A DNA stretch of 47,463 nt from an uncultured Eubacteriales bacterium (GCA_900542245.1 UQMQ01000002.1:1-47463); one strand, 5' to 3'. Counted from the stretch's first letter, positions 24,770 to 33,471 are shown. The notes: generated by a model from the sequence alone, not told the origin. Program-made: numbers and translations.

Positions 24770-26475
24770 ACTTTAAGGAAGAAATCGCCAAGCTGATCGC
24801 GCCGCAGGTGGCCGACCTGGAGCTTGCTGAAATTCAGAGCATGATCGAAGTCCCGCAGGATACGAAGATGGGTGACTATGCGTTCCCTTGCTTCAAACTC
24901 GCGAAGGTGCTGAGAAAAGCGCCGCCGCTGATTGCCAAGGGCATCGCAGAGAGCATACAGGACGCACCGATGTTTGAAAAGGTCGAACAGGTCAATGCCT
25001 ATGTGAATATGTTTATTTCCAAAGCGGAATTCGTCAAGGATGTCGTTGCGGACGTGCTCGAAAAAGACAGCGCGTACGGTAAGACCAACATCGGCAATGG
25101 AACCCCGGTCATCGTGGAGTTTTCTTCCCCGAACATCGCCAAGCCGTTCCACATCGGTCACATCCGCAGTACCGTCATCGGCAATTCCATCTACAAATTG
25201 TATGACGCGATGGGCTACAAGGTCACACGGATCAACCACCTCGGAGACTACGGCACGCAGTTCGGCAAGATGATCGTCGCTTACCGCCGCTGGGGCAATG
25301 AAGAGGATGTGAAGCGTGAACCGATCAAGACACTTCTGCATTACTATACCAAGTTCCACGTCGAGGCTGAAAAAGACCCGACGCTGGAGGATGAGGCGCG
25401 TGCGACCTTTACCAAGCTGGAACATGGCGAACCGGAGGAAACCAAGCTCTGGCAGTGGTTCCGCGATGAGTCACTGAAGGAGTTTACGCGTGTGTACGAT
25501 ATGCTGGGTATTTCCTACGATTCCTATGCGGGTGAATCCTTCTATTCCGACAAAATGCCGGCTATCGTGGAGACATTGAAAGAAAAGAATCTCCTGGTGG
25601 AATCCAAGGGCGCGATGATCGTTGATTTGGAGCCTTACGGTCTGACCCCTGCGCCGATCCTCAAATCGGACGGCTCGACGCTGTATATCACCAGAGACCT
25701 CGCCTGTGCGAAATACAGGAAAGACACCTATGATTTCTATAAGAATATTTATGTTGTTGCCTCCCAGCAGAATCTGCACTTCCAGCAGCTCAAAAAGATC
25801 CTCGAGCTCATGGGTTACGCATGGGCAAAGGATATCATCCACGTTCCGTTCGGGCTGGTCAGCCTGGAGGATGGCACGATGTCGACCAGAGAGGGCCGCG
25901 TGGTATTCCTAGAGGATGTGCTGAACCGGGCAATCGAGGAAACGCGTGAAATCATCCGCGAAAAGGGTGTTGCGACCGACAATATCGAAGAAACCGCCAA
26001 GCAGGTCGGCATCGGTGCGGTCGTGTTCAACGAGCTTTCCAACAACCGGATCAAGGACTATGTATTCTCTTGGGATAAGGTGCTGGACTTCAACGGTGAG
26101 ACCGGTCCTTATGTACAGTACACCTATGCGAGATCAGCGAGCATTCTCCGCAATGCCGGTGAAGAGGCGGTCAAACAGGCACGCGGATCGATCGATGCGT
26201 CCTATCTCACCGGCGAGAGCGCTTATACGCTGACAAAGCTGATCTATAAGCTGCCGGAGGTCGTCATCGATGCGGGCGAAAGGTATGAGCCGTCCATCGT
26301 CACCAGACATATTGTGGACATCGCGCAGGCGTTCAACCGCTTCTATCACGATGAGCACATTCTGGTGGATGACGAGGCAGAAAGAAGCGCGAAGCTGGCT
26401 TTGGTCATCGCGGCCAAGACGGCGATCAAAAACGGACTGGCGCTGCTGGGGATGGAAGCGCCGGAACGGATGTAG
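24763..26475 (+). CDS. argS: Arginine-tRNA ligase
   Basis: ArgS charges tRNA-Arg. The 570-residue class I enzyme has the N-terminal Add-1 domain (about 1-95), the HIGH motif H130-I-G-H133, the following LGDYGTQFGK segment, MSTREGRVV in place of KMSKS (usual for ArgS), and a DALR anticodon-binding domain (about 455-570). The SD AAGGAG lies before ATG 24763, within the end of the DUF523 gene. After its stop comes a 148-bp palindrome-rich spacer. Confidence 0.97.
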   Translation: MVNFKEEIAKLIAPQVADLELAEIQSMIEVPQDTKMGDYAFPCFKLAKVLRKAPPLIAKGIAESIQDAPMFEKVEQVNAYVNMFISKAEFVKDVVADVLEKDSAYGKTNIGNGTPVIVEFSSPNIAKPFHIGHIRSTVIGNSIYKLYDAMGYKVTRINHLGDYGTQFGKMIVAYRRWGNEEDVKREPIKTLLHYYTKFHVEAEKDPTLEDEARATFTKLEHGEPEETKLWQWFRDESLKEFTRVYDMLGISYDSYAGESFYSDKMPAIVETLKEKNLLVESKGAMIVDLEPYGLTPAPILKSDGSTLYITRDLACAKYRKDTYDFYKNIYVVASQQNLHFQQLKKILELMGYAWAKDIIHVPFGLVSLEDGTMSTREGRVVFLEDVLNRAIEETREIIREKGVATDNIEETAKQVGIGAVVFNELSNNRIKDYVFSWDKVLDFNGETGPYVQYTYARSASILRNAGEEAVKQARGSIDASYLTGESAYTLTKLIYKLPEVVIDAGERYEPSIVTRHIVDIAQAFNRFYHDEHILVDDEAERSAKLALVIAAKTAIKNGLALLGMEAPERM

Positions 26476-26497
26476 CGAAGCTTCCGATTTGTATGCG

Positions 26498-26571
26498 GCG
26501 GCGCGCGCCGCGAGGCGCCGTTGGCGTAAGGAAGATGCGACATCATTTTCTCGACTGCGCTCGAAAATGAT
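26498..26571. repeat. Palindromic spacer between argS and the radical-SAM gene
   Basis: The spacer holds a perfect 14-base GC palindrome (GCGGCGCGCGCCGC, 26498-26511) and a second hairpin with 9-bp arms ATCATTTTC (26542-26550) and GAAAATGAT (26563-26571) around a 12-base loop in which TCGA occurs at both ends. Neither is followed by a T-tract, so these are not standard terminators. They may be remnants of a small repeat family. Confidence 0.4.
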
Positions 26572-26623
26572 AGCGGAGTCGATGCAGCACAAGAAGGATG
26601 ACAATAAGTGGAGAAATAGAATC

Positions 26624-27496
26624 ATGCGATATGTAGGAGATATTTATCGACCGCCCAGTGAGGCTTACAGCCTGCTGGTGCAGGTGACGATCGGCTGTGC
26701 ACATAACAAGTGTACGTTCTGCAATATGTATAAGGAGAAGCAGTTCCGCGTACGGAATGTAGACGAGGTGCTGGAGGACCTCGACTGGGCGAGAGCACAG
26801 TACCGCCGCGTTGAAAGGATTTTTCTCTGTGACGGCGACGCGCTCTGTCTGGCGAACCACAAGCTGCTCAAGATCTTAGACTACATCGCGGAGAAGTTCC
26901 CGGAATGTGAACGGGTAACCACCTACGGACGTGCCAAGGATGCGCTGCGCAAGACTGAGGAGGAGCTGCGTGAGCTGCGGGCGCATGGACTGCAGATGGT
27001 CTACCTGGGCGCGGAATCCGGCAGCCAGAGGGTCTTGGATATGATCAAAAAAGGCGAGACGCGGGAAGAACTGATCGCAGGCGTACAGCGTCTGGAGGCG
27101 GCGGGCATACAGACCTCGGTCACCTTTATCAGCGGACTGGCAGGGTCGGAGCTCTGGCAGGAGCATGCGATCGAGAGCGGTACGATGATTGCAGAGATGA
27201 ACGCATCCTACGTCAGCCTGCTGACCTTGATGCTGCAGCCGCCATGCCCGATGCTCGATGATTACCGGGCGGGCAAATTCAAGTTCCTCACACCGGAGGA
27301 GGTTCTGGCGGAGACCTGTCTCCTGCTGCAGTATGCACGACCATCGAAGCCTTGCGTTTTTCGGAGTAATCACGCATCGAACTATGTTTCGCTGCGCGGC
27401 AATCTGCCGATGGACAATGAAAGCATGATTCTTTCGCTTAAAAAATGCATGGAGGACAGAGGACTGCTCAAGGACGAGCGCTTCCGGATGCTATAA
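26624..27496 (+). CDS. Radical-SAM protein with CX4CX2C cluster motif
   Basis: Radical-SAM enzymes cleave SAM at a [4Fe-4S] cluster to start radical chemistry. The 290-residue protein reads QVTIGCAHNKCTFCNMYK, with cysteines at 25, 30 and 33, a spacing of CX4CX2C rather than CX3CX2C. After it come GDALCLANHKLLKIL, a SAM-contact GAESGSQRVLDMIKKGET and a TIM-barrel-like remainder. The motif wording is a recognisable uncharacterised radical-SAM group; I cannot name a substrate. The frame is open upstream into argS, but ATG 26624 (SD GGAG about 10 bases away) fits the family start. A weak terminator follows. Confidence 0.82.
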   Translation: MRYVGDIYRPPSEAYSLLVQVTIGCAHNKCTFCNMYKEKQFRVRNVDEVLEDLDWARAQYRRVERIFLCDGDALCLANHKLLKILDYIAEKFPECERVTTYGRAKDALRKTEEELRELRAHGLQMVYLGAESGSQRVLDMIKKGETREELIAGVQRLEAAGIQTSVTFISGLAGSELWQEHAIESGTMIAEMNASYVSLLTLMLQPPCPMLDDYRAGKFKFLTPEEVLAETCLLLQYARPSKPCVFRSNHASNYVSLRGNLPMDNESMILSLKKCMEDRGLLKDERFRML

Positions 27497-27509
27497 CAGG
27501 ATTTGTGAT

Positions 27510-27542
27510 GCGGACAGCAGGAACTCTTGCTGTCTGCTTTCT
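27510..27542 (+). terminator. Weak terminator-like hairpin
   Basis: GCGGACAGCA pairs with TGCTGTCTGC (10 bp, one G-U) around an 8-base loop, followed by TTTCTC. It lies between the two radical-SAM genes; the short T-tract suggests partial read-through. Confidence 0.5.
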
Positions 27543-27554
27543 CAATAAAGGAAA

Positions 27555-29078
27555 ATGAAAATATTACTGACAACATTAAATGCAAAATACGTACATTCCA
27601 ATCTGGCACTCAAATACCTGTACACCGTTGCGGCAGGCGAGTACAGCGATCTGGAGGTACGAGAGTTTACCATCAACAATGATCCGCACTATGTTTACGG
27701 CGAGATCGTCCGGGGCGGCTATGATCTGGTCTGCTTCTCCTGCTATATCTGGAATATCGAACAGACCCGAAAGCTGGCGGCAGATCTGAAGCTGGCCTGC
27801 CCGAACCTGCTGCTTGCGGTCGGCGGACCGGAGGTCAGCAGCCAGGGACCGGCGTTCGTACAGCAAAATCCGTGGGTCGACTTTTTACTCCGCGGCGAGG
27901 GCGAGTATCCATTCTATCGGCTTTGTCAGGTGCTACATGCGCCGCAGCGCGCGCTGGAAACGATCCCGGGATTGATTTACAGGCAGGCGGGTAAAATTTA
28001 CGTCAATGCGGAAATCGAGCCGATCGACTTCAACGCGGTGCCGTTCCCGTACTCGATGCTGGACTGCGAGCCGGACAAGGTGGTCTACTATGAATCGACC
28101 CGCGGCTGCCCGTTCCGTTGTTCGTACTGCCTGTCATCGATCGACAAGACGGTGCGGGCGCTGGAAATGCACCGCGTCAAGGCAGACCTTGGGTACTTCC
28201 TGTATAAACGCGTGATGCAGGTGAAGTTCATAGACAGAACGTTTAACTACGATGCAAAGCGCGCGTACGAGATCATCCAATACATCATTGACAATGACAA
28301 CGGCGTGACCAATTTTCACTTTGAAATCTGCGCGGATTTATTGGATGACGCGACACTGGCACTCTTTGGGACCGCCCGCAAGGGTCTGTTTCAGATTGAG
28401 GCGGGGATTCAATCGACCTATCCGCCGACACTGGCAGCCATCAACCGCAAGGAAAACGTCTATCCGGTGCTGTACAATCTGGAACGTCTGATCGCGCTTG
28501 GCAATGTGCATGTCCATGTGGATCTGATCGCAGGGCTGCCGTATGAAAGCTACGAGCTGTTCCGCCGGTCCTTTGACAAGGTCTACGCGCTGCATGCCGA
28601 CGCACTGCAGCTGGGTTTTCTGAAGGTTTTGGCGGGTACGCCGCTGGCGGCGGAGGTCGAGCGGCACAGCATCGTCTATAGACAATACGCGCCGTACGAG
28701 GTGATCTCGACCGCTTACATCAGCGCGGCGGAGCTCGTGCGGCTCAAGATGATCGAGGAAATGCTGGACATCTACTACAACCGCGGCGGGTTTTCGTATA
28801 CGATCGCATACCTGATCGAAACGGTGGGGGCAGGCGCGTTTCGCTTTTACGAAAAGCTGGCAGATTTTTATTATACGAGCGGCTTTCAGCACAGAGACCG
28901 CAAAAAGGATGATCAGTATCGCATTCTGCTGGCGTTCGCGCGAACGCTCGCGCAGGAACGGGATGAGCCTGCGATCGAGGAAACCGCGCTGAAAATGCTG
29001 ACGCGCGATGCCGAAGCAAGCATGAATCCGGAGAACCTGAAACGATTTTTGAGAAAGGGCTGGGAGATAACAAGATGA
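27555..29078 (+). CDS. B12-binding radical-SAM protein with DUF4080 domain
   Basis: The 507-residue protein has a cobalamin-binding-like Rossmann domain (about 1-135, with VCFSCYIWNIEQT and VGGPEVS), a radical-SAM domain with canonical C185-PFR-C189-SY-C192, then FIDRTFN and FHFEICADLL, and a C-terminal helical part matching DUF4080 (about 375-505). The DxHxxG signature is not evident, so cobalamin binding is uncertain. Family members may act in methyl transfer, but the substrate is unknown. The stop overlaps the TPR gene start by 4 bp, indicating coupled expression. Confidence 0.85.
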   Translation: MKILLTTLNAKYVHSNLALKYLYTVAAGEYSDLEVREFTINNDPHYVYGEIVRGGYDLVCFSCYIWNIEQTRKLAADLKLACPNLLLAVGGPEVSSQGPAFVQQNPWVDFLLRGEGEYPFYRLCQVLHAPQRALETIPGLIYRQAGKIYVNAEIEPIDFNAVPFPYSMLDCEPDKVVYYESTRGCPFRCSYCLSSIDKTVRALEMHRVKADLGYFLYKRVMQVKFIDRTFNYDAKRAYEIIQYIIDNDNGVTNFHFEICADLLDDATLALFGTARKGLFQIEAGIQSTYPPTLAAINRKENVYPVLYNLERLIALGNVHVHVDLIAGLPYESYELFRRSFDKVYALHADALQLGFLKVLAGTPLAAEVERHSIVYRQYAPYEVISTAYISAAELVRLKMIEEMLDIYYNRGGFSYTIAYLIETVGAGAFRFYEKLADFYYTSGFQHRDRKKDDQYRILLAFARTLAQERDEPAIEETALKMLTRDAEASMNPENLKRFLRKGWEITR

Positions 29079-30160
29079 ATTTAGAACAGAAAGACAGGAT
29101 CGGACAGTATCTGAGACCACATCTCGGACAGATCATTTTTGACGAGCTTTCCGAAAGCTACCTAGAGCGCGCCGGACTCGCGGACATTCTGCGCGATGTG
29201 CCGGTCCCGCTGCGCAAAACGGAATTAAACAATATCACGACACTGACCATCGCACGCAACATGGCGTTTGTGATCGGTGTGGACCCGGCTTTTCAATATC
29301 GGGATAACTATATCGCCTATATCCTGCGGGCGTTTGACAAGCGTTTCGCGGAGGGGCTGATCGCGGATGGCGTGGAGTGGGCGTCCAAGAACGATTTTGA
29401 CTATGCCTGCATTCAGTTCCGGGCGGCGTTTCAGATCGATCCGGAGAATGCGGATGCGTATTACTGCTACGGTCGTGCCTGCAAGGACGCCTATGAGCTC
29501 GGTGAAGAGGAGGAATTTATCGGGCGCTTTAAGGCAGAATCCTTGGAGGCATTTGAGATCGCGACCATCAAGAACCCGCAGCTCGCGGAGGCCTATTATT
29601 TCCTGGGCTATGGCTATGTCAACATGGGGCTGTATGTCAAGGCGAAGCTGACCTGGGAGGAATATCTGAAGCTGACGGAAGGGCGCACCGCGGACGGTAT
29701 CGAGGAGCTGCGCAAGGAGATCCGCGGACGCCTCCTGCAGCTTGCAGAGCCGGTTAAGATCGAGGAGGCCTATAATCTGGTGCTTTCCGGAAAATATGAA
29801 GAGGGTATCGCGGCGCTGTCGCCGTACTGCGAGGGCGCGTTCGCGTCCTGGTGGCCGCTTTGGTTCTATCTGGGAACAGCGCATGAGGTTTTAGAGCACA
29901 GAGAGGAGGCGGTGGACTGCTTCAAACGGGTACTGCAGTATGCACCGAGCAATACGGACGCGATGGAGGAGCTGGTGCATCTCTACGGTCAGCTGGGCAT
30001 GACGGACATGCAGGAAAAATACAGCAAGAAGCTTGAAATCGTACGGCAAAACGCGGAAGAGGACCGCAGGCTGGCGGAGGAGAACGCGGCGGCACGTGCG
30101 GAGAAAAAGGCAAGGCTGGCAGAAGCCAGCGTGACCGAGGGCACCGGTAAGATCAACTGA
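29075..30160 (+). CDS. Tetratricopeptide-repeat protein
   Basis: The 361-residue protein is soluble, without signal peptide or membrane segment. It has an N-terminal helical domain (about 1-95) of no recognised family, then TPR-like helical pairs at about 105-140 (FDYACIQFRAAFQIDPENADAYYCYGRA is the start), 150-200 and 225-315 (EEAVDCFKRVLQYAPSN). A charged, alanine-rich coiled tail ends it. TPR proteins bind partners. The 4-bp overlap with the DUF4080 gene makes that radical-SAM enzyme the likeliest partner; this is inference. Confidence 0.8.
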   Translation: MNLEQKDRIGQYLRPHLGQIIFDELSESYLERAGLADILRDVPVPLRKTELNNITTLTIARNMAFVIGVDPAFQYRDNYIAYILRAFDKRFAEGLIADGVEWASKNDFDYACIQFRAAFQIDPENADAYYCYGRACKDAYELGEEEEFIGRFKAESLEAFEIATIKNPQLAEAYYFLGYGYVNMGLYVKAKLTWEEYLKLTEGRTADGIEELRKEIRGRLLQLAEPVKIEEAYNLVLSGKYEEGIAALSPYCEGAFASWWPLWFYLGTAHEVLEHREEAVDCFKRVLQYAPSNTDAMEELVHLYGQLGMTDMQEKYSKKLEIVRQNAEEDRRLAEENAAARAEKKARLAEASVTEGTGKIN

Positions 30161-30162
30161 GA

Positions 30163-30186
30163 CCTGCGCGCCTGCGGGCGCGCAGG
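30163..30186 (+). repeat. Strong GC hairpin between TPR and DUF3842 genes
   Basis: CCTGCGCGCC and GGCGCGCAGG form a perfect 10-bp stem with loop TGCG. There is no T-tract, so it is more likely an RNA-processing or stability element than a terminator. It sits two bases after the TPR stop and 20 bases before the DUF3842 start. Confidence 0.6.
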
Positions 30187-30206
30187 CTGAGAAAGGAACA
30201 CAAGGT

Positions 30207-30611
30207 ATGAACATTTTAGTCATTGACGGACAGGGCGGCATGATCGGCAGACAGCTGATCACGGAGATCCGCAGGACTATGTCTGACGTCGAGATCACCG
30301 CTGTCGGCACGAATACGCTGGCGACAGCCAGCATGCTCAAGGCGGGCGCAGATAGCGGCGCCACCGGCGAGAATGCGGTCATCGTCTGCACGCGCAGTGC
30401 GGATGTCATCATCGGTCCGATCGGTATTGTCATTGCGGATTCCCTGCTCGGCGAGGTGACGCCGCAGATGGCGGCGGCTATCGGCAGCAGTCCGGTTAGG
30501 AAGATCCTGCTGCCGGTCAATAAATGCAATAACATCATCGTCGGTACGGCGGACAAGAGCACTTCCGACCTGATCGCAGAGGCAATCCGCCGCGTACAGG
30601 AAAACTGCTGA
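30207..30611 (+). CDS. DUF3842 family protein
   Basis: The function of the family is unknown. The 134-residue protein opens with a Rossmann-like strand-loop-helix (ILVIDGQGGMIGRQL), suggesting nucleotide or cofactor binding, and has a single cysteine pair far apart (about residues 62 and 110) plus one at the C terminus. It follows the TPR gene behind a 10-bp hairpin and has the SD AAAGGAA. It is probably part of the same transcription unit as the radical-SAM/TPR genes, because no promoter is visible before it. Confidence 0.8.
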   Translation: MNILVIDGQGGMIGRQLITEIRRTMSDVEITAVGTNTLATASMLKAGADSGATGENAVIVCTRSADVIIGPIGIVIADSLLGEVTPQMAAAIGSSPVRKILLPVNKCNNIIVGTADKSTSDLIAEAIRRVQENC

Positions 30612-30659
30612 TTGTACGAGAAAAAGCACACAAATAAATAAAAAGATTTGAAAAATATA

Positions 30660-30716
30660 CTTGACTTTTTATAGAGGAATCGCAGCCGCACAGGATCGGA
30701 TGAGATCTGTGTCAAG
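30660..30716 (+). other. Possible structured RNA before the antiporter gene
   Basis: CTTGAC (30660-30665) can pair with GTCAAG (30711-30716), enclosing a hairpin in which CACAGGATC pairs with GATCTGTG with one bulged G (30689-30711, sharing one base with the outer stem). I do not recognise a riboswitch class. It lies upstream of the sigma-A promoter at 30754, so it would be transcribed only from the DUF3842 side. Confidence 0.3.
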
Positions 30717-30753
30717 AGCGGGTAAATGTTCTGTTAAGAATCTGTGAAACTGC

Positions 30754-30782
30754 TTGCAAAGCTGCACTGAAAAAGGTAGAAT
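30754..30782 (+). promoter_or_regulatory. Sigma-A promoter of the antiporter gene
   Basis: TTGCAA (30754-30759) and TAGAAT (30777-30782) are 17 bases apart. Transcription would start near 30789, giving a leader of about 75 bases with no clear fold. The SD GAGGAGGG precedes the gene. Confidence 0.7.
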
Positions 30783-30863
30783 ACAACAGTTCGGCAAAAA
30801 TGTGTATACAAAGAACAAGAAACAATGCCGGGACAAATCAACCAATGAGGAGGGTGTTTAGCG

Positions 30864-32018
30864 ATGAACGAGTATATTTTTCTAATCAGTTTAGCCATTA
30901 TACTGTTAACAACAAAAATTCTAGGCGATGTAACGAATAAAGTCAATATGACGCAGGTCGTAGGCGCGCTTCTGGCAGGCGTGCTGATCGGTCCGTCCTG
31001 TCTGGATTGGGTTACAGAGACCGACTTTGTGGAAAAGGCTGCGGAGATCGGTGTCATTCTGCTGATGTTCACAGCCGGATTGGATACCGATGTGAAGCAG
31101 CTCAAAAAGAACAGCGTTGCCTGTATTGTCATTGCGTCCATCGGTGTACTGGTCCCGCTGGTCTGCGGTGCGATGGCATACTATTTCTATTTTGAAGCAG
31201 GCGCGAATGACTACGAAGAAATTCTCAAGGCAGTCTTTATCGGTGTGGTACTGACGGCAACCTCTGTCAGCATTACAGTAGAGGCTCTGCGGGAGATGGG
31301 CAAGCTGGACGGCAAGGTCGGCAGTGCCATCCTCGGTGCAGCGGTCATCGACGATATCATGGGGATTGTAGTACTGACGATCGTAATCAGCATGAAGGAT
31401 TCCAGCGTATCCATTCTGCTGGTACTCGGCAAGATTCTGCTCTACGCGGTGCTGATGATTCTTCTTGGCATTGCCTGCAAACGTGCGCAGGCGCGCATTG
31501 ACAGCAATCTGGGCCGCCGCAGAATTACTACCTATGTGGTCGCGGCTTGTTTTATCATCGCATATATCTCGGAGAGCTATTTCGGCGTGGCAGACATCAC
31601 AGGCGCGTATCTTTTAGGCTTGTTCCTGTCGCAGCATGAGATCAAACGGGAGATTGCAAAAAAACTCGCTGTTCCGTCCTATCTGTTCTTTTCTCCGATC
31701 TTCTTTGCGAGCGTAGGTTTAAAGGTCAATCTGGATGGTATGAACAAGAGCCTGGTCATCTTCTCTCTGATCCTGCTGGTCGTTGCGATCCTGACCAAGA
31801 TTGTCGGCTGCGGGCTGGGTGCAAAGCTCTGCGGCTTTACCGGCAGTGAGGCACTGCATGTGGGTATCGGCATGGTATCCAGAGGCGAAGTAGCCCTGAT
31901 CGTGGCACAGAAAGGCTATGCGATCGGACTGATCGATGCGGCAATGTTCCCGCCGATCGTTATCGTTGTTATCGCAACGACAATATTCACCCCGATTGCG
32001 CTCAAAAAAGTAATGTAG
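30864..32018 (+). CDS. CPA2-family cation/proton antiporter
   Basis: The 384-residue protein is polytopic with about 12 membrane segments and belongs to the Na+/H+ exchanger (KefB/GerN/NapA-like) family. The ion-binding aspartate pair D163-D164 in AAVIDDIMGIV marks it as an electrogenic-type CPA2 member. The opening GALLAGVLIGP and the late GMVSRGEVALIVA motif also fit. No cytosolic RCK/TrkA domain is attached. The transported ion (Na+ or K+) cannot be told. It is a single-gene unit, with its own promoter and a strong terminator. Confidence 0.92.
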   Translation: MNEYIFLISLAIILLTTKILGDVTNKVNMTQVVGALLAGVLIGPSCLDWVTETDFVEKAAEIGVILLMFTAGLDTDVKQLKKNSVACIVIASIGVLVPLVCGAMAYYFYFEAGANDYEEILKAVFIGVVLTATSVSITVEALREMGKLDGKVGSAILGAAVIDDIMGIVVLTIVISMKDSSVSILLVLGKILLYAVLMILLGIACKRAQARIDSNLGRRRITTYVVAACFIIAYISESYFGVADITGAYLLGLFLSQHEIKREIAKKLAVPSYLFFSPIFFASVGLKVNLDGMNKSLVIFSLILLVVAILTKIVGCGLGAKLCGFTGSEALHVGIGMVSRGEVALIVAQKGYAIGLIDAAMFPPIVIVVIATTIFTPIALKKVM

Positions 32019-32090
32019 GAAGCAGGAAAAAGAGGTGAAAAGCCTGCTGATCAGCAAGGCTGAGCGCAGCAAGGCGGACAAGGAAATGAA

Positions 32091-32140
32091 AATAACCACA
32101 CCGAAGTAAATCAATACGCTGGTGTGGTTATTCTGTTTTT
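32091..32140 (+). terminator. Rho-independent terminator after the antiporter gene
   Basis: AATAACCACACC (32091-32102) pairs perfectly with GGTGTGGTTATT (32121-32132) over 12 bp with an 18-base loop, followed by CTG and seven T. On the opposite strand the stem is followed by TTCATTT, so it may also act weakly for serA. Confidence 0.85.
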
Positions 32141-32211
32141 TTGTACGGTGCATTTCAAGCGAAGCGCTGCATCGAAAACCGCTCTATGGATTATGTAAGA
32201 AATATCGCGGT

Positions 32212-32263
32212 GCACATGCATGCGCGCATGTGCGCATAGAAATCTTAGATTTCGTGATGCGCA
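32212..32263. repeat. Overlapping palindromes at the serA 3' end
   Basis: Two adjacent dyads are present: GCACATGC ... GCATGTGC (about 32213-32235), and GCGCAT ... ATGCGC (about 32232-32263) enclosing the near-perfect palindrome GAAATCTTAGATTTC. The second contains the serA stop codon. Neither has a following T-tract on the serA strand. Confidence 0.5.
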
Positions 32264-33417
32264 CGCTTGTCCCCGATTTCTCTGTGACGGAGGATCTTTG
32301 CCCCGGTCTCGCCGCCGAACAGCAGATTGTGCGCATCGGTGCTTTCGACCTCTGCAAGCACATAGGCGATCCCGTCAGCAGCCCTGCGACCTGCCTGAAT
32401 CTTGGAAACTTTGATTTCGGCGGCAGAGAGCATATGCATGATTTCTTCGACCGGGTTCTCCATATCCTTGACGAAAAAGGCCAGGCGATGACCGTCGCCG
32501 AGCGGTCCCATGTCGACCTTCGGGAAGTTGACAGCATTGATGATATTGCCGTTTTCGAAGAAATCGCGCAGCTCCATGACCGCCATGGACGCGCAGTTGT
32601 CCTCCGCCTCCGCGGTAGAAGCGCCGAGGTGCGGCAGCAGCGTGATATGTTCTCTGCCGACCAGCGCATCGTTCGGGAAGTCGGTCACATACTGCGCCAG
32701 CTTGCCGGATTCCAGTGCGACCAAAAGATCCACGTCGTTGACCAGCTTATCTCTGGAGAAGTTCAGCAGGATCGCACCGTCCTTCACAGCAGCGAGAAAT
32801 GCCTTGTTGACCATGCCCTTCGTCGCATCGTTGGCAGGCAGGTGCAGGGTGATGATATCGCAGAGCGGCAGCATTTCGGCAAGATCCTGATAAACCGTGA
32901 TGCCCTCGCCGCCGGATACATAATACGGGTCATAACCGACGATCTGCATACCGAGCGCGTTGGCAGCCTCTGCGACCTTGCGGCCGATCGCACCCAAGCC
33001 GACGATGCCGAGCGTTTTGCCCATGATTTCATGCCCTGCGAACTGCGACTTGCCCTTTTCCACAGTCTTGCTGACATCCTCGGTCAGACCCTTCGCCCAG
33101 GTGAGGGCAGCAGGCACGTTTCTGGAGGCGAGCAGCATGCCGCAGAGCACCAGCTCCTTGACAGCGTTCGCGTTGGCGCCCGGCGTGTTGAACACCACGA
33201 TGCCTGCCTCGGCGCAGCGGTCGAGCGGAATGTTGTTGACACCCGCGCCGGCTCTGGCAATCGCCTTGAGTTTATCGGAAAATGCCATTTCATGCATATC
33301 CTGACTGCGCACCAGAATCGCATCCGCGTCCTCGGTTTTTTCCGTCAACAGATAGCTTTCTGTCAGGTGTGCCAGACCGACCGGAGAAATTTTATTTAAT
33401 GTCTTGACTTGATACAT
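32245..33417 (-). CDS. serA: D-3-phosphoglycerate dehydrogenase (short form with ACT domain)
   Basis: SerA oxidises 3-phosphoglycerate to 3-phosphohydroxypyruvate with NAD+, the first step of serine synthesis. The 390-residue protein is the short type: split substrate domain, NAD-binding GLGAIGRKV (about 145-153), the catalytic arginine in NFSRDKLVN, the catalytic histidine in PHLGAST, and a C-terminal ACT-like domain (about 315-375) that may sense serine. The SD AAAGGAGG precedes the ATG. It is divergent from serC, with which it shares an overlapping promoter region. Confidence 0.95.
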   Translation of the reverse strand: MYQVKTLNKISPVGLAHLTESYLLTEKTEDADAILVRSQDMHEMAFSDKLKAIARAGAGVNNIPLDRCAEAGIVVFNTPGANANAVKELVLCGMLLASRNVPAALTWAKGLTEDVSKTVEKGKSQFAGHEIMGKTLGIVGLGAIGRKVAEAANALGMQIVGYDPYYVSGGEGITVYQDLAEMLPLCDIITLHLPANDATKGMVNKAFLAAVKDGAILLNFSRDKLVNDVDLLVALESGKLAQYVTDFPNDALVGREHITLLPHLGASTAEAEDNCASMAVMELRDFFENGNIINAVNFPKVDMGPLGDGHRLAFFVKDMENPVEEIMHMLSAAEIKVSKIQAGRRAADGIAYVLAEVESTDAHNLLFGGETGAKILRHREIGDKRAHHEI

Positions 33418-33471
33418 GAATTTGCCTCCTTTATATTATGATAAAATGTTTTCATGTTCTGCTTAGTATTT

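Noticed and set aside
32122..33399. 425-codon + strand frame opposite serA
   Set aside because: serA on the - strand has all dehydrogenase motifs and a strong SD; the opposite frame has none.
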